Shown here: in pieces, positions 33,458-42,519 of the stretch
Layout of the letters: each line of letters starts with the position of its first letter
Numbering within the stretch: position 1 is the first letter of the stretch
From: Lentzea sp. NEAU-D7
GTDB lineage: Bacteria > Actinomycetota > Actinomycetes > Mycobacteriales > Pseudonocardiaceae
Assembly: GCF_026242055.1 (NCBI RefSeq)
Contig: NZ_JAPJDL010000006.1
Span: forward strand, 1-64,000
Reading direction: 5' to 3'
DNA: 64,000 nt
The notes under the pieces: generated by a model
The model's database searches: none
Seen by the model: the letters and a program-made list of their open reading frames with translations, nothing else
Told to the model about the DNA's origin: nothing
Translations under genes and position numbers: made by a program

Positions 33458-36400
33458 TCAGTCCTCCTGGACCGGCGGTCCCGCGGGCCGCGACACGGCG
33501 CGGCGCCTGCGGGTGGTGGTGACCACCGGTGCGGGCATCTGGACCTCGGGCTGCTTGGGCACCTCGACCACGATCGGGGCGGGCACCTCGGCCGCCGGGG
33601 CACCGGCGGGGCGCTTGGCCGCGCGACGCCGCGGACGGGCCGCAGGGGGCTCCACCACGGCCACAGGGGCCGCGGCGACGGGCTCGGGCGCGGAGACCGG
33701 CTGCGGGGCCGCGGCGGGCTCCTGCTCGGGCTCGACGGCCGGAAGGGGCCGCTGGGCACCGATGCGACCGGTCACCACGGGCTGCTGAGCACCGATGCGA
33801 CCCGTCACGACGGGCTGCTCCGGCTCGGCGGGCCGCTGGGCACCGATGCGATCCGTGGCGACGGGCTGCTCCGGCTCGGCGGGCTGCTGGGCACCGATGC
33901 GACCCGTGGCGACGGGCTGCTCGGCGACGGGCTCGACGAGCCCCTCGGCCGTCTCCTCGATCACCTCGGGCTCGGTGACCACGGGCTCGAGCTCGACGGG
34001 CGCCGGGTCCTCGGCGACCTCGTGCGGCACGTGACCGTTGAGCGCCTGCTCCTCGGCCACGACCGCGTCGACCACGGCCTGCGGCTCCTTGTCGCGGCCA
34101 CGCCGGCGGCGGCGACGACGGCCGTGGGCCTCGTGCTCCTGGTCGGCGGCGACCACGTCCTCGGAGGTGTCCTCCGGCTCGCCGGGCTCGAAGACCTCGA
34201 CGACCTCGGGCTCGGCAGGCGCCTCGACGGCCGCCTCGACGACCTCGGTCGTCTCGGCCGCCTGCTCGCCGCCGCCCTTGTTGCGGCGCGACTTGCGGCC
34301 ACCGCTCTGCTGCGGCTGCTGCTGACCGCCACCGTTGCCACCACCGTGCGAGTGCATCGGCTCGGTGGACACGACGACGCCGCGGCCGCGGCAGTGCTCA
34401 CAGGTCTGGCTGAACGCCTCGAGCAGGCCCGTGCCGACCCGCTTGCGGGTCATCTGGACGAGACCCAGCGAGGTGACCTCGGCGACCTGGTGACGCGTGC
34501 GGTCGCGGCCCAGGCACTCGGTCAGGCGGCGCAGGACCAGGTCGCGGTTCGACTCCAGGACCATGTCGATGAAGTCGATGACGATGATGCCGCCGATGTC
34601 GCGCAGCCGGAGCTGGCGGACGATCTCCTCCGCCGACTCCAGGTTGTTGCGCGTGACGGTCTCCTCGAGGTTGCCGCCCGACCCGGTGAACTTGCCGGTG
34701 TTGACGTCGATGACCGTCATCGCCTCGGTGCGGTCGATGATCAGGTAGCCACCCGACGGCAGCCAGACCTTGCGGTCCAGCGCCTTCATCAGCTGCTCGT
34801 CGATGCGGTACTCGACGAACGCGTCGTTGTTGCCGACGTGCTTCTTCAGGCGGTCCTGCAGGTCCGGCGCCACGTGGCGGACGTAGGAGTCGATGACGTC
34901 CCACGCCTCGTCGCCCTGGACGACGAGCTGGGCGAAGTCCTCGGTGAACAGGTCGCGGACGACCTTCACCAGCAGGTCCGGCTCTTCGTAGAGCAGCGTC
35001 GGCGCCTTGGTGGAGGTGCTCTCGGACTTCTCCTTGATGACCTTCCACTGGGCCTGCAGACGCGTGACGTCGCGGCCGAGCTCCTCCTCGGAGATGCCCT
35101 CCGAGGCGGTGCGGATGATCACACCGGCGTCCTCGGGGACGACGCGCTTGAGGATGTCCTTGAGGCGCTTGCGCTCGTTGTCCGGCAGCTTGCGGCTGAT
35201 GCCCGTGGCACCGCCGCCCGGCACGTACACCAGGAAACGGCCGGGGAGGCTGATCTGCGTGGTGAGGCGGGCGCCCTTGTGGCCGACCGGGTCCTTGGTG
35301 ACCTGGACGAGCACGGAGTCGCCGCTGCTCAGCGCCTGCTCGATCTTGCGGGACTTGCCCTCGAGACCGGCGGCGTCCCAGTCGACCTCACCGGCGTAGA
35401 GCACGGCGTTGCGGCCGCGGCCGATGTCGATGAACGCGGCTTCCATGCTCGGCAGCACGTTCTGCACGCGGCCGAGGTAGACGTTGCCCACGATCGAACC
35501 GGAGCCCGACGACGTGACGAAGTGCTCGACCAGCACGCCGTCCTCGAGCACGCCGATCTGGGTGCGGTCGCCGCGCTCGCGGACGACCATCGTGCGGGCC
35601 ACGGCCTCGCGGCGGGCCAGGAACTCGGCCTCGGTCAGGACCGGGGCACGGCGGCGGCCGGCCTCGCGACCGTCGCGGCGGCGCTGGCGCTTGGCCTCCA
35701 GGCGCGTGGAGCCGCGGATGCTGCGCACCTCGCTCTGCGCGGCCTCGGAGTCGGCCTTGTCGTCGCGCGCGTCCCGCGTCTCGCGGACGTGCACGACCGT
35801 GTTCGGCGGGTCGTCCTCGGACGTCACGTCGTCTTCCGCGCCGGTCTTGCGGCGACGGCGACGGCGGCGACGGCGGGTCGAGCTCTCGTCGCCCTCGTCC
35901 TCGGCCTCGGCGGCGTCGTCGCTCTCGGCGCTGTCGGAGCCTTCCTCGGCCGCGGCCTCGTCGGTCTCCTCGCCGCCCTCGGCGTCGGTGCCCTTGCCGC
36001 GGCCACGGCCACGGCGGCCACGGCGGCGGCGACGGCGGCTGTCCGCCTCGTCGTCACCGTCGACCTCGGTGTCGGTCTCCGCCTCGGCCGCCTCGGCTGC
36101 GTCGAGCTCGTCCGCGGCGATCTCGCCGACGGACTTCTCCTCGACGACCGGCTCCTCCTCGACCACGAACGGCGACGGCGGCGCCTTGGGGCGCTCGATC
36201 GGCGTCGGCGGCAGGAAGACCGCGCTCGGCGCGGCGAAGATCGGCGCGAGCGCCGGTGCCTCGAACGCCGGGATCGCGGGCGCCTCGTAGTCCTCGGTGA
36301 CCTCACCGGTGACCACGTCGTCCCAGTCGACGAGCGTCTCGGCGACCTTCAGCGCGACGTCGCGGCTGACGCTCGACTGCGCGCTCTTGGGGACCTCACC

Positions 36401-36559
36401 GAGGTCCGCCAGCGCCGTCATCACGTCCTTGCTGCTGACGTCCAGCAGTTTCGCCAGTGCGTGAACCCGCAGCTTGTCCGGCAGGTTCGCCAGTTCAGGG
36501 CGCGCGGCAACCACACCCTGCCCGCCGGTACCACCGGCGGGCTGTTCCTTGTTCGACAT
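33458..36559 (-). CDS. rne: ribonuclease E/G family protein
   Basis: 1033 residues. The actinobacterial layout has catalytic domains in the centre flanked by long acidic/basic low-complexity arms. The N terminus has an IF2-N-like segment (LRVHALAKLLDVSSKDVMTA). The S1 region is GNVYLGRVQNVLPSMEAAFI, the DNase I-like site DVNTGKFTGSGGNLEETVTR with IVIDFIDM, and the Zn-link CEHCRGRG. The C-terminal arm has four copies of PV(A/V)T(G/D)RIGAQ(Q/R)P (DNA about 33750-33925). It cleaves single-stranded AU-rich RNA and organises the degradosome. The start has ggaggag upstream and hairpins in the leader. Confidence 0.96.
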   Translation of the reverse strand: MSNKEQPAGGTGGQGVVAARPELANLPDKLRVHALAKLLDVSSKDVMTALADLGEVPKSAQSSVSRDVALKVAETLVDWDDVVTGEVTEDYEAPAIPAFEAPALAPIFAAPSAVFLPPTPIERPKAPPSPFVVEEEPVVEEKSVGEIAADELDAAEAAEAETDTEVDGDDEADSRRRRRRGRRGRGRGKGTDAEGGEETDEAAAEEGSDSAESDDAAEAEDEGDESSTRRRRRRRRRKTGAEDDVTSEDDPPNTVVHVRETRDARDDKADSEAAQSEVRSIRGSTRLEAKRQRRRDGREAGRRRAPVLTEAEFLARREAVARTMVVRERGDRTQIGVLEDGVLVEHFVTSSGSGSIVGNVYLGRVQNVLPSMEAAFIDIGRGRNAVLYAGEVDWDAAGLEGKSRKIEQALSSGDSVLVQVTKDPVGHKGARLTTQISLPGRFLVYVPGGGATGISRKLPDNERKRLKDILKRVVPEDAGVIIRTASEGISEEELGRDVTRLQAQWKVIKEKSESTSTKAPTLLYEEPDLLVKVVRDLFTEDFAQLVVQGDEAWDVIDSYVRHVAPDLQDRLKKHVGNNDAFVEYRIDEQLMKALDRKVWLPSGGYLIIDRTEAMTVIDVNTGKFTGSGGNLEETVTRNNLESAEEIVRQLRLRDIGGIIVIDFIDMVLESNRDLVLRRLTECLGRDRTRHQVAEVTSLGLVQMTRKRVGTGLLEAFSQTCEHCRGRGVVVSTEPMHSHGGGNGGGQQQPQQSGGRKSRRNKGGGEQAAETTEVVEAAVEAPAEPEVVEVFEPGEPEDTSEDVVAADQEHEAHGRRRRRRRGRDKEPQAVVDAVVAEEQALNGHVPHEVAEDPAPVELEPVVTEPEVIEETAEGLVEPVAEQPVATGRIGAQQPAEPEQPVATDRIGAQRPAEPEQPVVTGRIGAQQPVVTGRIGAQRPLPAVEPEQEPAAAPQPVSAPEPVAAAPVAVVEPPAARPRRRAAKRPAGAPAAEVPAPIVVEVPKQPEVQMPAPVVTTTRRRRAVSRPAGPPVQED

Positions 36560-36579
36560 GCAGCTCCTCCACCCCCGGG

Positions 36580-36646
36580 CGCGTCCCGTGAGGACGCGGC
36601 CGCGCAGGGGCCTCTCTTGGTCTCTCTCCGCCGCTGCTCGCGGCGG
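36580..36646 (-). promoter_or_regulatory. structured rne 5' leader
   Basis: Within the 229-base rne/TIGR03936 gap two perfect 7-bp hairpins lie close to the start codon: cgcgtcc/ggacgcg (36580-36598) and ccgccgc/gcggcgg (36628-36646). Long structured rne leaders mediate autoregulation in E. coli; the same role here is inference. The rest of 36647-36788 shows no gene. Confidence 0.35.
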
Positions 36647-36788
36647 GAATCCTTGCCTCGCGCGCAGCGGCGTGGCGCCTCACTGGACGCACGCTTGCGC
36701 AGGTCCCACGACGACGCCGCTGTCAGCGCCGCTCCTCCTGTGTGCTTCGCGGGCGGGGGCCGGACCAATCAGACACCGTCTGCGCTCG

Positions 36789-37514
36789 TCAGGACTCTCT
36801 GTCCTGTTGGAGCGGGTCCACCAGCCTGCCCTCGCCGTCGAGGCGTCCCTGCGCCATCCGGGTTGCTCTCGCAGGTACCGGCGGCACGAGATCGGCCACG
36901 ACGCGAAGCGCATTCAGCACGTCGTCGGGTCGCACGGTAGGCGTTACCTGCCGTACAACCGTCATGAGTATCCCACACGGTCGTGACAAAGCGGTGTCAT
37001 CGTGTCCGGCGTCGCTCGAACGTGGTTCGACCAGCGCCGACACGACGGCGGGCCGCACGTCGAGCATCTTCGTGCCGTTCTTGGTGAGCCGCTCGACCTC
37101 GACGGACTCGGCCGCGAGGAAGACGCTCACCGCCTTCGCCAGCTCATCGGGCTCGACGCCGTCGAGCTCGATCCTCCACTCGCTCGCGTCGATGCGCTCG
37201 GTGAGGTTGCCACCGCGCGCCTGGACGATGTCGACGACGTCGATGCCGGGCGGCAACGCCTCGTCGAGCGCTGCCCTGAGCGCCACCGGGTCGACCTGCT
37301 CGACCACCGAGACCTCGACGTACTCGGCCTCGCTGGCCACGCCGGTCGGCGCGGCGCCGACCCACGACACCTTCGGGTGAGGGCTGAACCCCTGGGAGTA
37401 GGCCATGGGTACGCCTGCCCTGCGCAGCGCGCGTTCGAACGTGCGAGCGATGTCGCGATGCGAAGTGAAACGCAACCTCCCCCGCTTGGTGTAGCGCAGG
37501 CGCAGTTTCTGCAC
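36789..37514 (-). CDS. TIGR03936 family (DUF2344) radical-SAM-associated protein
   Basis: 241 residues from GTG 37514, giving the canonical start VQKLRLRYTKRGRLRFTSHR. It also has RALRRAGVPMAYSQGFSPHP and GAAPTGVASEAEYVEV. The family is the constant partner of TIGR03960 radical-SAM proteins in actinobacteria and may act in RNA/tRNA modification; the reaction is not established. It normally sits directly after TIGR03960; here a subtilase on the opposite strand and a small gene intervene. rne follows. Confidence 0.92.
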   Translation of the reverse strand: MQKLRLRYTKRGRLRFTSHRDIARTFERALRRAGVPMAYSQGFSPHPKVSWVGAAPTGVASEAEYVEVSVVEQVDPVALRAALDEALPPGIDVVDIVQARGGNLTERIDASEWRIELDGVEPDELAKAVSVFLAAESVEVERLTKNGTKMLDVRPAVVSALVEPRSSDAGHDDTALSRPCGILMTVVRQVTPTVRPDDVLNALRVVADLVPPVPARATRMAQGRLDGEGRLVDPLQQDRES

Positions 37515-37719
37515 CGCGGCGGCGGAGGGGTTGTTCGGCAGGTTGCGGCTCAGCGGTGCTCCCGAGTGGTGTTCCGACGGGTGAGCGGTCCCATCGGCGC
37601 AGGCTGTTCGTCCATGAGGACGGTACCGTGAACCTGATTCAGAACGTTCAGCTTGTCTAGATCGTTGCGCGTGGTTACGGTCCGGCTGACTGGACGCCCT
37701 GCCGACCTGGAGGTCCCTG

Positions 37720-39150
37720 GTGCCTCTGCCCCACCGCACACGAGCGGCGGCGATGACCGCGTTGCTCGTGGCCGGGTGCTTGGCGGCGTCGTTGCCCGCG
37801 GGCGCGGAACCAGATCCGGCGCCCGCCGCGCCGTCGTGCATCCAGCCTGGCCCACTGCTGCGCTACCTGGTGGTCTTTCCGCAGGCCACACCCGCTGAGA
37901 GCGCAAACTCCGAGATCACCGGGGCGTGTGGCCTGACCACCGTCTACTACCCGCAGATCTCGGTCGCGGTGGCCACCTCGCCCGACCCCCGTTTCCTCGA
38001 CCGGATCGGCCCGCAGCGCGCCTACAGCGCCCAGGCCGAGGGCATCGCCAAGCGGTCGGTGAAGCGCAAGAAGGACGACACCGAGCTGTTCCGGCCCTCG
38101 GGCGTGCGCTCGGCCGAGCAGTGGGACATGAATCTCATCAACGCCCCGGCCGCGCACGAGATCACCACGGGCTCCAAGTCCGTCGTCGTGGGCGTTTTGG
38201 ACTCCGGCGTCGATGCCCGCCACCCCGACCTGGTGGCCGCGCTGGCGCCCGAGCTGTCCGCGGGGTGCCTGACCGGCAAGCCCGACACGTCCCCGTCCGC
38301 GTGGACCCCGACGACCTCCCCCCACGGCACGCACGTCGCCGGCACCATCGCCGCCGCGGACGACGGCCGTGGCACCACGGGGGTCGCACCAGGGGTGCGC
38401 ATCGCGTCCGTGAAGGTCGTGGACGACGAGGGCTTCATCTACCCCGAGTACGCCGTGTGCGGCTTCATGTGGGCCGCCGCACAGCAGATGACGATCACCA
38501 ACAACAGCTACTTCATCGACCCGTACCTGTTCACATGCCAGGACGAGCCCGGTCAGCGCGTCGTCTACGAGGCCGTCCGCCGTGCCGTCGACTACGCGAC
38601 CTCGCGCAACGTGCTGACGGTCGCCGCCGCCGGGAACGCCGCCGCCGACCTGTCCCGGCCGGGGCGTGACTCGATGTCACCGACGAACGGCGATGCGCAG
38701 ACGCGGCCGGTCGACTCGACGTGCGTGGTGCTCCCGGCGCAGCTCAAGAACGTCGTGGGCGTGTCCGCGGTCGACTCGACCAAGACCAAGGCCGGGTACA
38801 GCTCCTACGGGCTGGGCGCGATCGACGTGACGGCGCCGGGTGGCGACTCGCGCACGCCGAACGGGTGTGTGCTGTCGACCGTGCCGTCCGGCTACGACTA
38901 CTCGTGCGGCACCTCGATGGCGACTCCGCACGCGGCCGGGGTGGCGGCGCTCATCGCGTCGGTGCACCCCGAGACGGACGCGGTGTCGCTGGGACGCAAG
39001 CTGAACGCGCAGGCGCAGACGCTGGCCTGCCCCGCCGACTACGACCTGAACGGGACGGGTGTGCAGGACGCGTTCTGCACCGGGTACTCGGAGTACAACT
39101 CGTTCTACGGCCACGGCCTCGTGGACGCGCGCGCGGCCGTCACCAAGTAG
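37720..39150 (+). CDS. secreted S8 (subtilisin-like) serine peptidase
   Basis: 476 residues from GTG 37720, with ggagg 7 bases upstream. The signal peptide is residues 1 to about 29 (TALLVAGCLAASLPAGAEP), followed by a propeptide-like segment to about residue 125. The catalytic triad is Asp in VLDSGVDARHPDL, His in SPHGTHVAGTIAA and Ser in CGTSMATPHAAGVAAL. The oxyanion Asn is in AAAGNAAA. Several cysteines suggest disulfides. It probably degrades proteins extracellularly. It lies opposite to and between the TIGR03936 and TIGR03960 genes, an insertion in a conserved block. Confidence 0.93.
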   Translation: MPLPHRTRAAAMTALLVAGCLAASLPAGAEPDPAPAAPSCIQPGPLLRYLVVFPQATPAESANSEITGACGLTTVYYPQISVAVATSPDPRFLDRIGPQRAYSAQAEGIAKRSVKRKKDDTELFRPSGVRSAEQWDMNLINAPAAHEITTGSKSVVVGVLDSGVDARHPDLVAALAPELSAGCLTGKPDTSPSAWTPTTSPHGTHVAGTIAAADDGRGTTGVAPGVRIASVKVVDDEGFIYPEYAVCGFMWAAAQQMTITNNSYFIDPYLFTCQDEPGQRVVYEAVRRAVDYATSRNVLTVAAAGNAAADLSRPGRDSMSPTNGDAQTRPVDSTCVVLPAQLKNVVGVSAVDSTKTKAGYSSYGLGAIDVTAPGGDSRTPNGCVLSTVPSGYDYSCGTSMATPHAAGVAALIASVHPETDAVSLGRKLNAQAQTLACPADYDLNGTGVQDAFCTGYSEYNSFYGHGLVDARAAVTK

Positions 39151-39226
39151 CTCCCTGCCTGCGACGGCTCGGGCGGTGGTCCGATCCTCGTGCTGGACGA
39201 CGGGGTTTCAGCGACGCCGGCAGCCG

Positions 39227-39670
39227 TCACGCGGTGACGTCGTAGGCCCTGAGCTGGACCATCAGCGGCAACCCGTTGTCATGGACCGCGCACCCGATCT
39301 GCACTGACCGTGCCGCGGTGTGCCAGCCCGCGACGTAGCCGTACGGGTACCACTCGTCGAGCTCGGCGACGGAGATCGCACCCGGCAGCCAGCCCTCCGC
39401 ACGTTGCTCGAACAACTCGCGCAACGCGTCCATCCGCGGTCGGGCCAGTGCTTCCAGCTGCTCGTAGTCGTGGTGTTCCTCGTCGTCGAGGTCCAGTTCC
39501 CACAGCTCGAACGTGAGCTCCCAGACGATCGTGCCCTCGACCTCGTCGACGCTCGACGTGACGCCACCGAGGTCCAGGTGCTGCACGGCGCCGGCCAGGC
39601 CGGCCTTCGTCCAGTCCTCGTGGGACCGGACGAGGCCGAGCACCTGGTCGACGACGCCAGCGTCGCTCAC
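39227..39670 (-). CDS. hypothetical acidic protein downstream of TIGR03960
   Basis: 147 residues from a GTG overlapping the TIGR03960 stop (GTGA), so translationally coupled. The sequence is strongly acidic and aromatic (VWELTFELWELDLDDEEHHD, DEWYPYGYVAGWHTAARSVQ). There is no signal peptide, membrane segment or recognised domain. Coupling suggests a role connected with the radical-SAM protein or simple read-through. The coding signal is good; the function is unknown. Confidence 0.75.
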   Translation of the reverse strand: MSDAGVVDQVLGLVRSHEDWTKAGLAGAVQHLDLGGVTSSVDEVEGTIVWELTFELWELDLDDEEHHDYEQLEALARPRMDALRELFEQRAEGWLPGAISVAELDEWYPYGYVAGWHTAARSVQIGCAVHDNGLPLMVQLRAYDVTA

Positions 39671-41628
39671 GGCGTGAGCGTGGGGTTCTTCACCGGCGAG
39701 CCGACGCCGACCGGGGAGATCGGCAGCAGCTTGCGGCCCGTGGGACCGACCTCGATGTCCGTGCCCATCGCCGGGCAGACACCGCAGTCGAAACACGGGG
39801 TCCAGCGGCAGTCGTCCTGCTCGCGCTCGTCGAGCGCGTCCTGCCAGTCGGCCCAGAGCCATTCCTTGTCGAGGCCCGAGTCGAGGTGGTCCCAGGGCAG
39901 GACCTCCAGTTCCTCGCGCTCGCGGGTGGTGTACCAGGCGAGGTCGACGCCGAGCGGTTCCAGCTCCCGCGCCGCCATGGTGGTCCAACGGTCGTAGGAG
40001 AAGTGCTCGCTCCAGCCGTCGAACCGGCCGCCGTCGCGCCACACGGCCTCGATGACCTTGCCGATGCGCCGGTCACCCCGGCTGAGCAGGCCTTCGATCA
40101 GGCTCGGCTTGCCGTCGTGGTAGCGCATGCCGATGTTGCGGCCGAGGCTTCGGTCGCTGTTGACGGCTTCGCGCAGCTTGCGCAGGCGGTCGTCGACGAC
40201 GTCCGGGTCGCACTGCGGGGCCCACTGGAACGGCGTGTGCGGCTTGGGCACGAAGCCGCCGATCGAGATGGTGCAGCGGACGTCGTTGCGGCCGCTCGCC
40301 TGCCGGCCCGCGCGGATGACGTTCTTCGCCATCTCCGCGATCTGCAGGACGTCCTCGTCCTCCTCGGTGGGGAGGCCGCACATGAAGTAGAGCTTCACCT
40401 GCCGCCAGCCGTTGGAGAACGCGGCCGACACCGTCCGGATGAGGTCCTCTTCGGACACCATCTTGTTGATGACGCGGCGCATCCGCTCGCTGCCGCCCTC
40501 GGGCGCGAAGGTCAGGCCCGAGCGCCTTCCGTTGCGGGACAGCTCGTTCGCGAGATCGATGTTGAACGCGTCGACGCGGGTGCTCGGCAGGCTCAGGCCC
40601 GTGTTCGTGCCCTCGTAGCGGTCCGCGAGCCCCTTGGTGATCTCGGCGATCTCGCTGTGGTCCGCACTGGACAGCGACAGCAGGCCGACCTCTTCGAAGC
40701 CGGTCGCCTCCAGGCCCTTCTGGACCATGGCGCCGATGCCCTCGATGGACCGCTCGCGCACCGGGCGGGTGATCATGCCCGCCTGGCAGAAGCGGCAGCC
40801 GCGCGTGCAGCCGCGGAAGATCTCGACGCTCATCCGCTCGTGGACGCTCTCGGCGAGCGGCACCAGCGGCTGCTTCGGGTACGGCCACGCGTCGAGGTCC
40901 ATCGTGGTGCGCTTGAAGACTCGGTACGGGACGCGGTCGCGGTTCGGCACGACGCGCTGGATGCGGCCGTCCGGCAGGTACTCCACGTCGTAGAACCGCG
41001 GGATGTACACGCCGCCGGTCTCGGCGAGCCTCGTCAGCACCTCGTCGCGGCCGCCGGGAGAGCCCTCGGCCTTCCAGTTCTTGACGATCTCGGTGATCTC
41101 GAGGACGGCCTCTTCGCCGTCACCCAGCACCGCCGCGTCCACGAAGTCCGCGATCGGCTCGGGGTTGAACGCCGCGTGCCCACCGGCGACCACGATCGGG
41201 TCGGCCTCGGTGCGGTCCGCCGCGTGCAGCGGGATGCCGGCGAGGTCCAGCGCCGTCAGCATGTTCGTGTAGCCCAGCTCCGTCGCGAAGCTGATGCCCA
41301 TCAGGTCGAACGCCTTCAGCGGGCGGTGCCCGTCGACCGTGAACTGCGGGACGTCGTGCTCGCGCATGAGCGCCTCGAGGTCCGGCCACACGGCGTACGT
41401 GCGCTCGGCGAGCACGTCCGGCAGCTCGTTGAGGATCTCGTAGAGGATCATGACGCCCTGGTTGGGCAGGCCGACCTCATACGCGTCGGGGTACATCAAC
41501 GCCCAGCGCACGGACGCCTCGTCCCAGTCCTTGACGGTCGCGTTGAGCTCCCCGCCGACGTACTGCACCGGCTTGGAGATCCGCGGCAGCAGAGGCTCCA
41601 ACCTGGGGAAAACAGACTCGACACTCAC
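39667..41628 (-). CDS. TIGR03960 family B12-binding radical SAM protein
   Basis: 653 residues from GTG 41628. An N-terminal B12-binding-like Rossmann region (MGISFATELGYTNMLTALDL, PIVVAGGHAAFNPEPIADF) precedes the radical SAM core with the cluster motif CTRGCRFCQAG. FAPEGGSERMRRVINK and the C-terminal cysteine cluster CFDCGVCPAMG follow. It binds SAM and a 4Fe-4S cluster. The precise substrate of TIGR03960 is not known. It belongs to the conserved ndk-TIGR03960-TIGR03936-rne region. Confidence 0.93.
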   Translation of the reverse strand: MSVESVFPRLEPLLPRISKPVQYVGGELNATVKDWDEASVRWALMYPDAYEVGLPNQGVMILYEILNELPDVLAERTYAVWPDLEALMREHDVPQFTVDGHRPLKAFDLMGISFATELGYTNMLTALDLAGIPLHAADRTEADPIVVAGGHAAFNPEPIADFVDAAVLGDGEEAVLEITEIVKNWKAEGSPGGRDEVLTRLAETGGVYIPRFYDVEYLPDGRIQRVVPNRDRVPYRVFKRTTMDLDAWPYPKQPLVPLAESVHERMSVEIFRGCTRGCRFCQAGMITRPVRERSIEGIGAMVQKGLEATGFEEVGLLSLSSADHSEIAEITKGLADRYEGTNTGLSLPSTRVDAFNIDLANELSRNGRRSGLTFAPEGGSERMRRVINKMVSEEDLIRTVSAAFSNGWRQVKLYFMCGLPTEEDEDVLQIAEMAKNVIRAGRQASGRNDVRCTISIGGFVPKPHTPFQWAPQCDPDVVDDRLRKLREAVNSDRSLGRNIGMRYHDGKPSLIEGLLSRGDRRIGKVIEAVWRDGGRFDGWSEHFSYDRWTTMAARELEPLGVDLAWYTTREREELEVLPWDHLDSGLDKEWLWADWQDALDEREQDDCRWTPCFDCGVCPAMGTDIEVGPTGRKLLPISPVGVGSPVKNPTLTP

Positions 41629-41672
41629 ACGACCAGAGTAACGGCCCCCACAGGCGGCGGCCGAATCGCGGT

Positions 41673-42518
41673 TCAGTCCAGCAACAACTTGCCCAACCGC
41701 CGTGCCGCCACCACCGTTCCCGCGGCCGCGAGGACCGCGAAGTACGCGACGTGGCCGAGCATGCCCCAGCCGACAACGCCCAGCGTGAGACCCCTCATCA
41801 GCTCGATGGCGTGGTAGAGCGGCGTCCACGTGACCACCGCCTGCAGCCAGCCCGGGTAGACCGACAGCGGGTAGAACGTCGTCGAGAACAGGAACAGCGG
41901 CAGCACCGCGAGCTGCACGAGGTCGAAGTCCTGCCACGACCTCATGAACGTCGTCGCCGCCATGCCGACCGCCGCGAACGCGAACGCCACCAGCAGCGCC
42001 GCCGGCAACGCGAGCAGAGCCCACGGCGAGAAGATCAGCCCCATCCCGAGCATGACCGCGAGGAACCCGGCCGAGTACAGGCCACCCCGGAGCAGCGCCC
42101 AGGCGATCTCACCGATCGCGATGTCCATCGGCCCCATCGGCGTCGTGAGCATCGCGTCGTAGAGCTTCACGTACTTGAACTTGAAGAACACGTTGAACGT
42201 CGCGTCGTACACGGCCCCGTTCATCGCGCTCGCCGCCAGCAGCGCCGGCGCCACGAACGCCGCGTAGCTGATGGGCCGCCCGTCGGGCCCGGCCACCGCC
42301 GACACCATCTGCCCGAACCCGAGGCCCAGTGACCACAGGAACAGCAGAGGTTCGAACGCCCCTCCGACCAGCACGAACCAGGCACGCCGGTTCACCACGG
42401 CGGCCCGTTCGACGAGCATGCTCGCCTTGCCGCCGTAGAGCCCCGGCGGAATCACACGCCACAACAGCCCGACGCTGGCCGACTTCGCCTGACCGGCGCG
42501 ATCGAGGGTCTGCGTCAT
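41673..42518 (-). CDS. ABC-2 type transporter permease
   Basis: 281 residues from ATG 42518, one base after the stop of the preceding permease. Six membrane segments, including PLLFLWSLGLGFGQMVSAVA, YSAGFLAVMLGMGLIFSPWA and LAVLPLFLFSTTFYPLSVYP. The TTFYPLSVYPGWLQAVVTW segment is typical of DrrB/NodJ-type exporters. With the second permease and the ATPase it forms one export complex. The substrate could be a lipid, polysaccharide or drug. Confidence 0.92.
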   Translation of the reverse strand: MTQTLDRAGQAKSASVGLLWRVIPPGLYGGKASMLVERAAVVNRRAWFVLVGGAFEPLLFLWSLGLGFGQMVSAVAGPDGRPISYAAFVAPALLAASAMNGAVYDATFNVFFKFKYVKLYDAMLTTPMGPMDIAIGEIAWALLRGGLYSAGFLAVMLGMGLIFSPWALLALPAALLVAFAFAAVGMAATTFMRSWQDFDLVQLAVLPLFLFSTTFYPLSVYPGWLQAVVTWTPLYHAIELMRGLTLGVVGWGMLGHVAYFAVLAAAGTVVAARRLGKLLLD

Positions 42519-42519
42519 G

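Noticed and set aside
33302-36940. A 1212-codon open frame opposite rne, and similar long frames opposite obgE, amylopullulanase, valS and others
   Set aside because: They mirror GC-rich genes on the other strand, have repetitive Arg/Leu/Val/Gly composition, and conflict with clearly recognised proteins.
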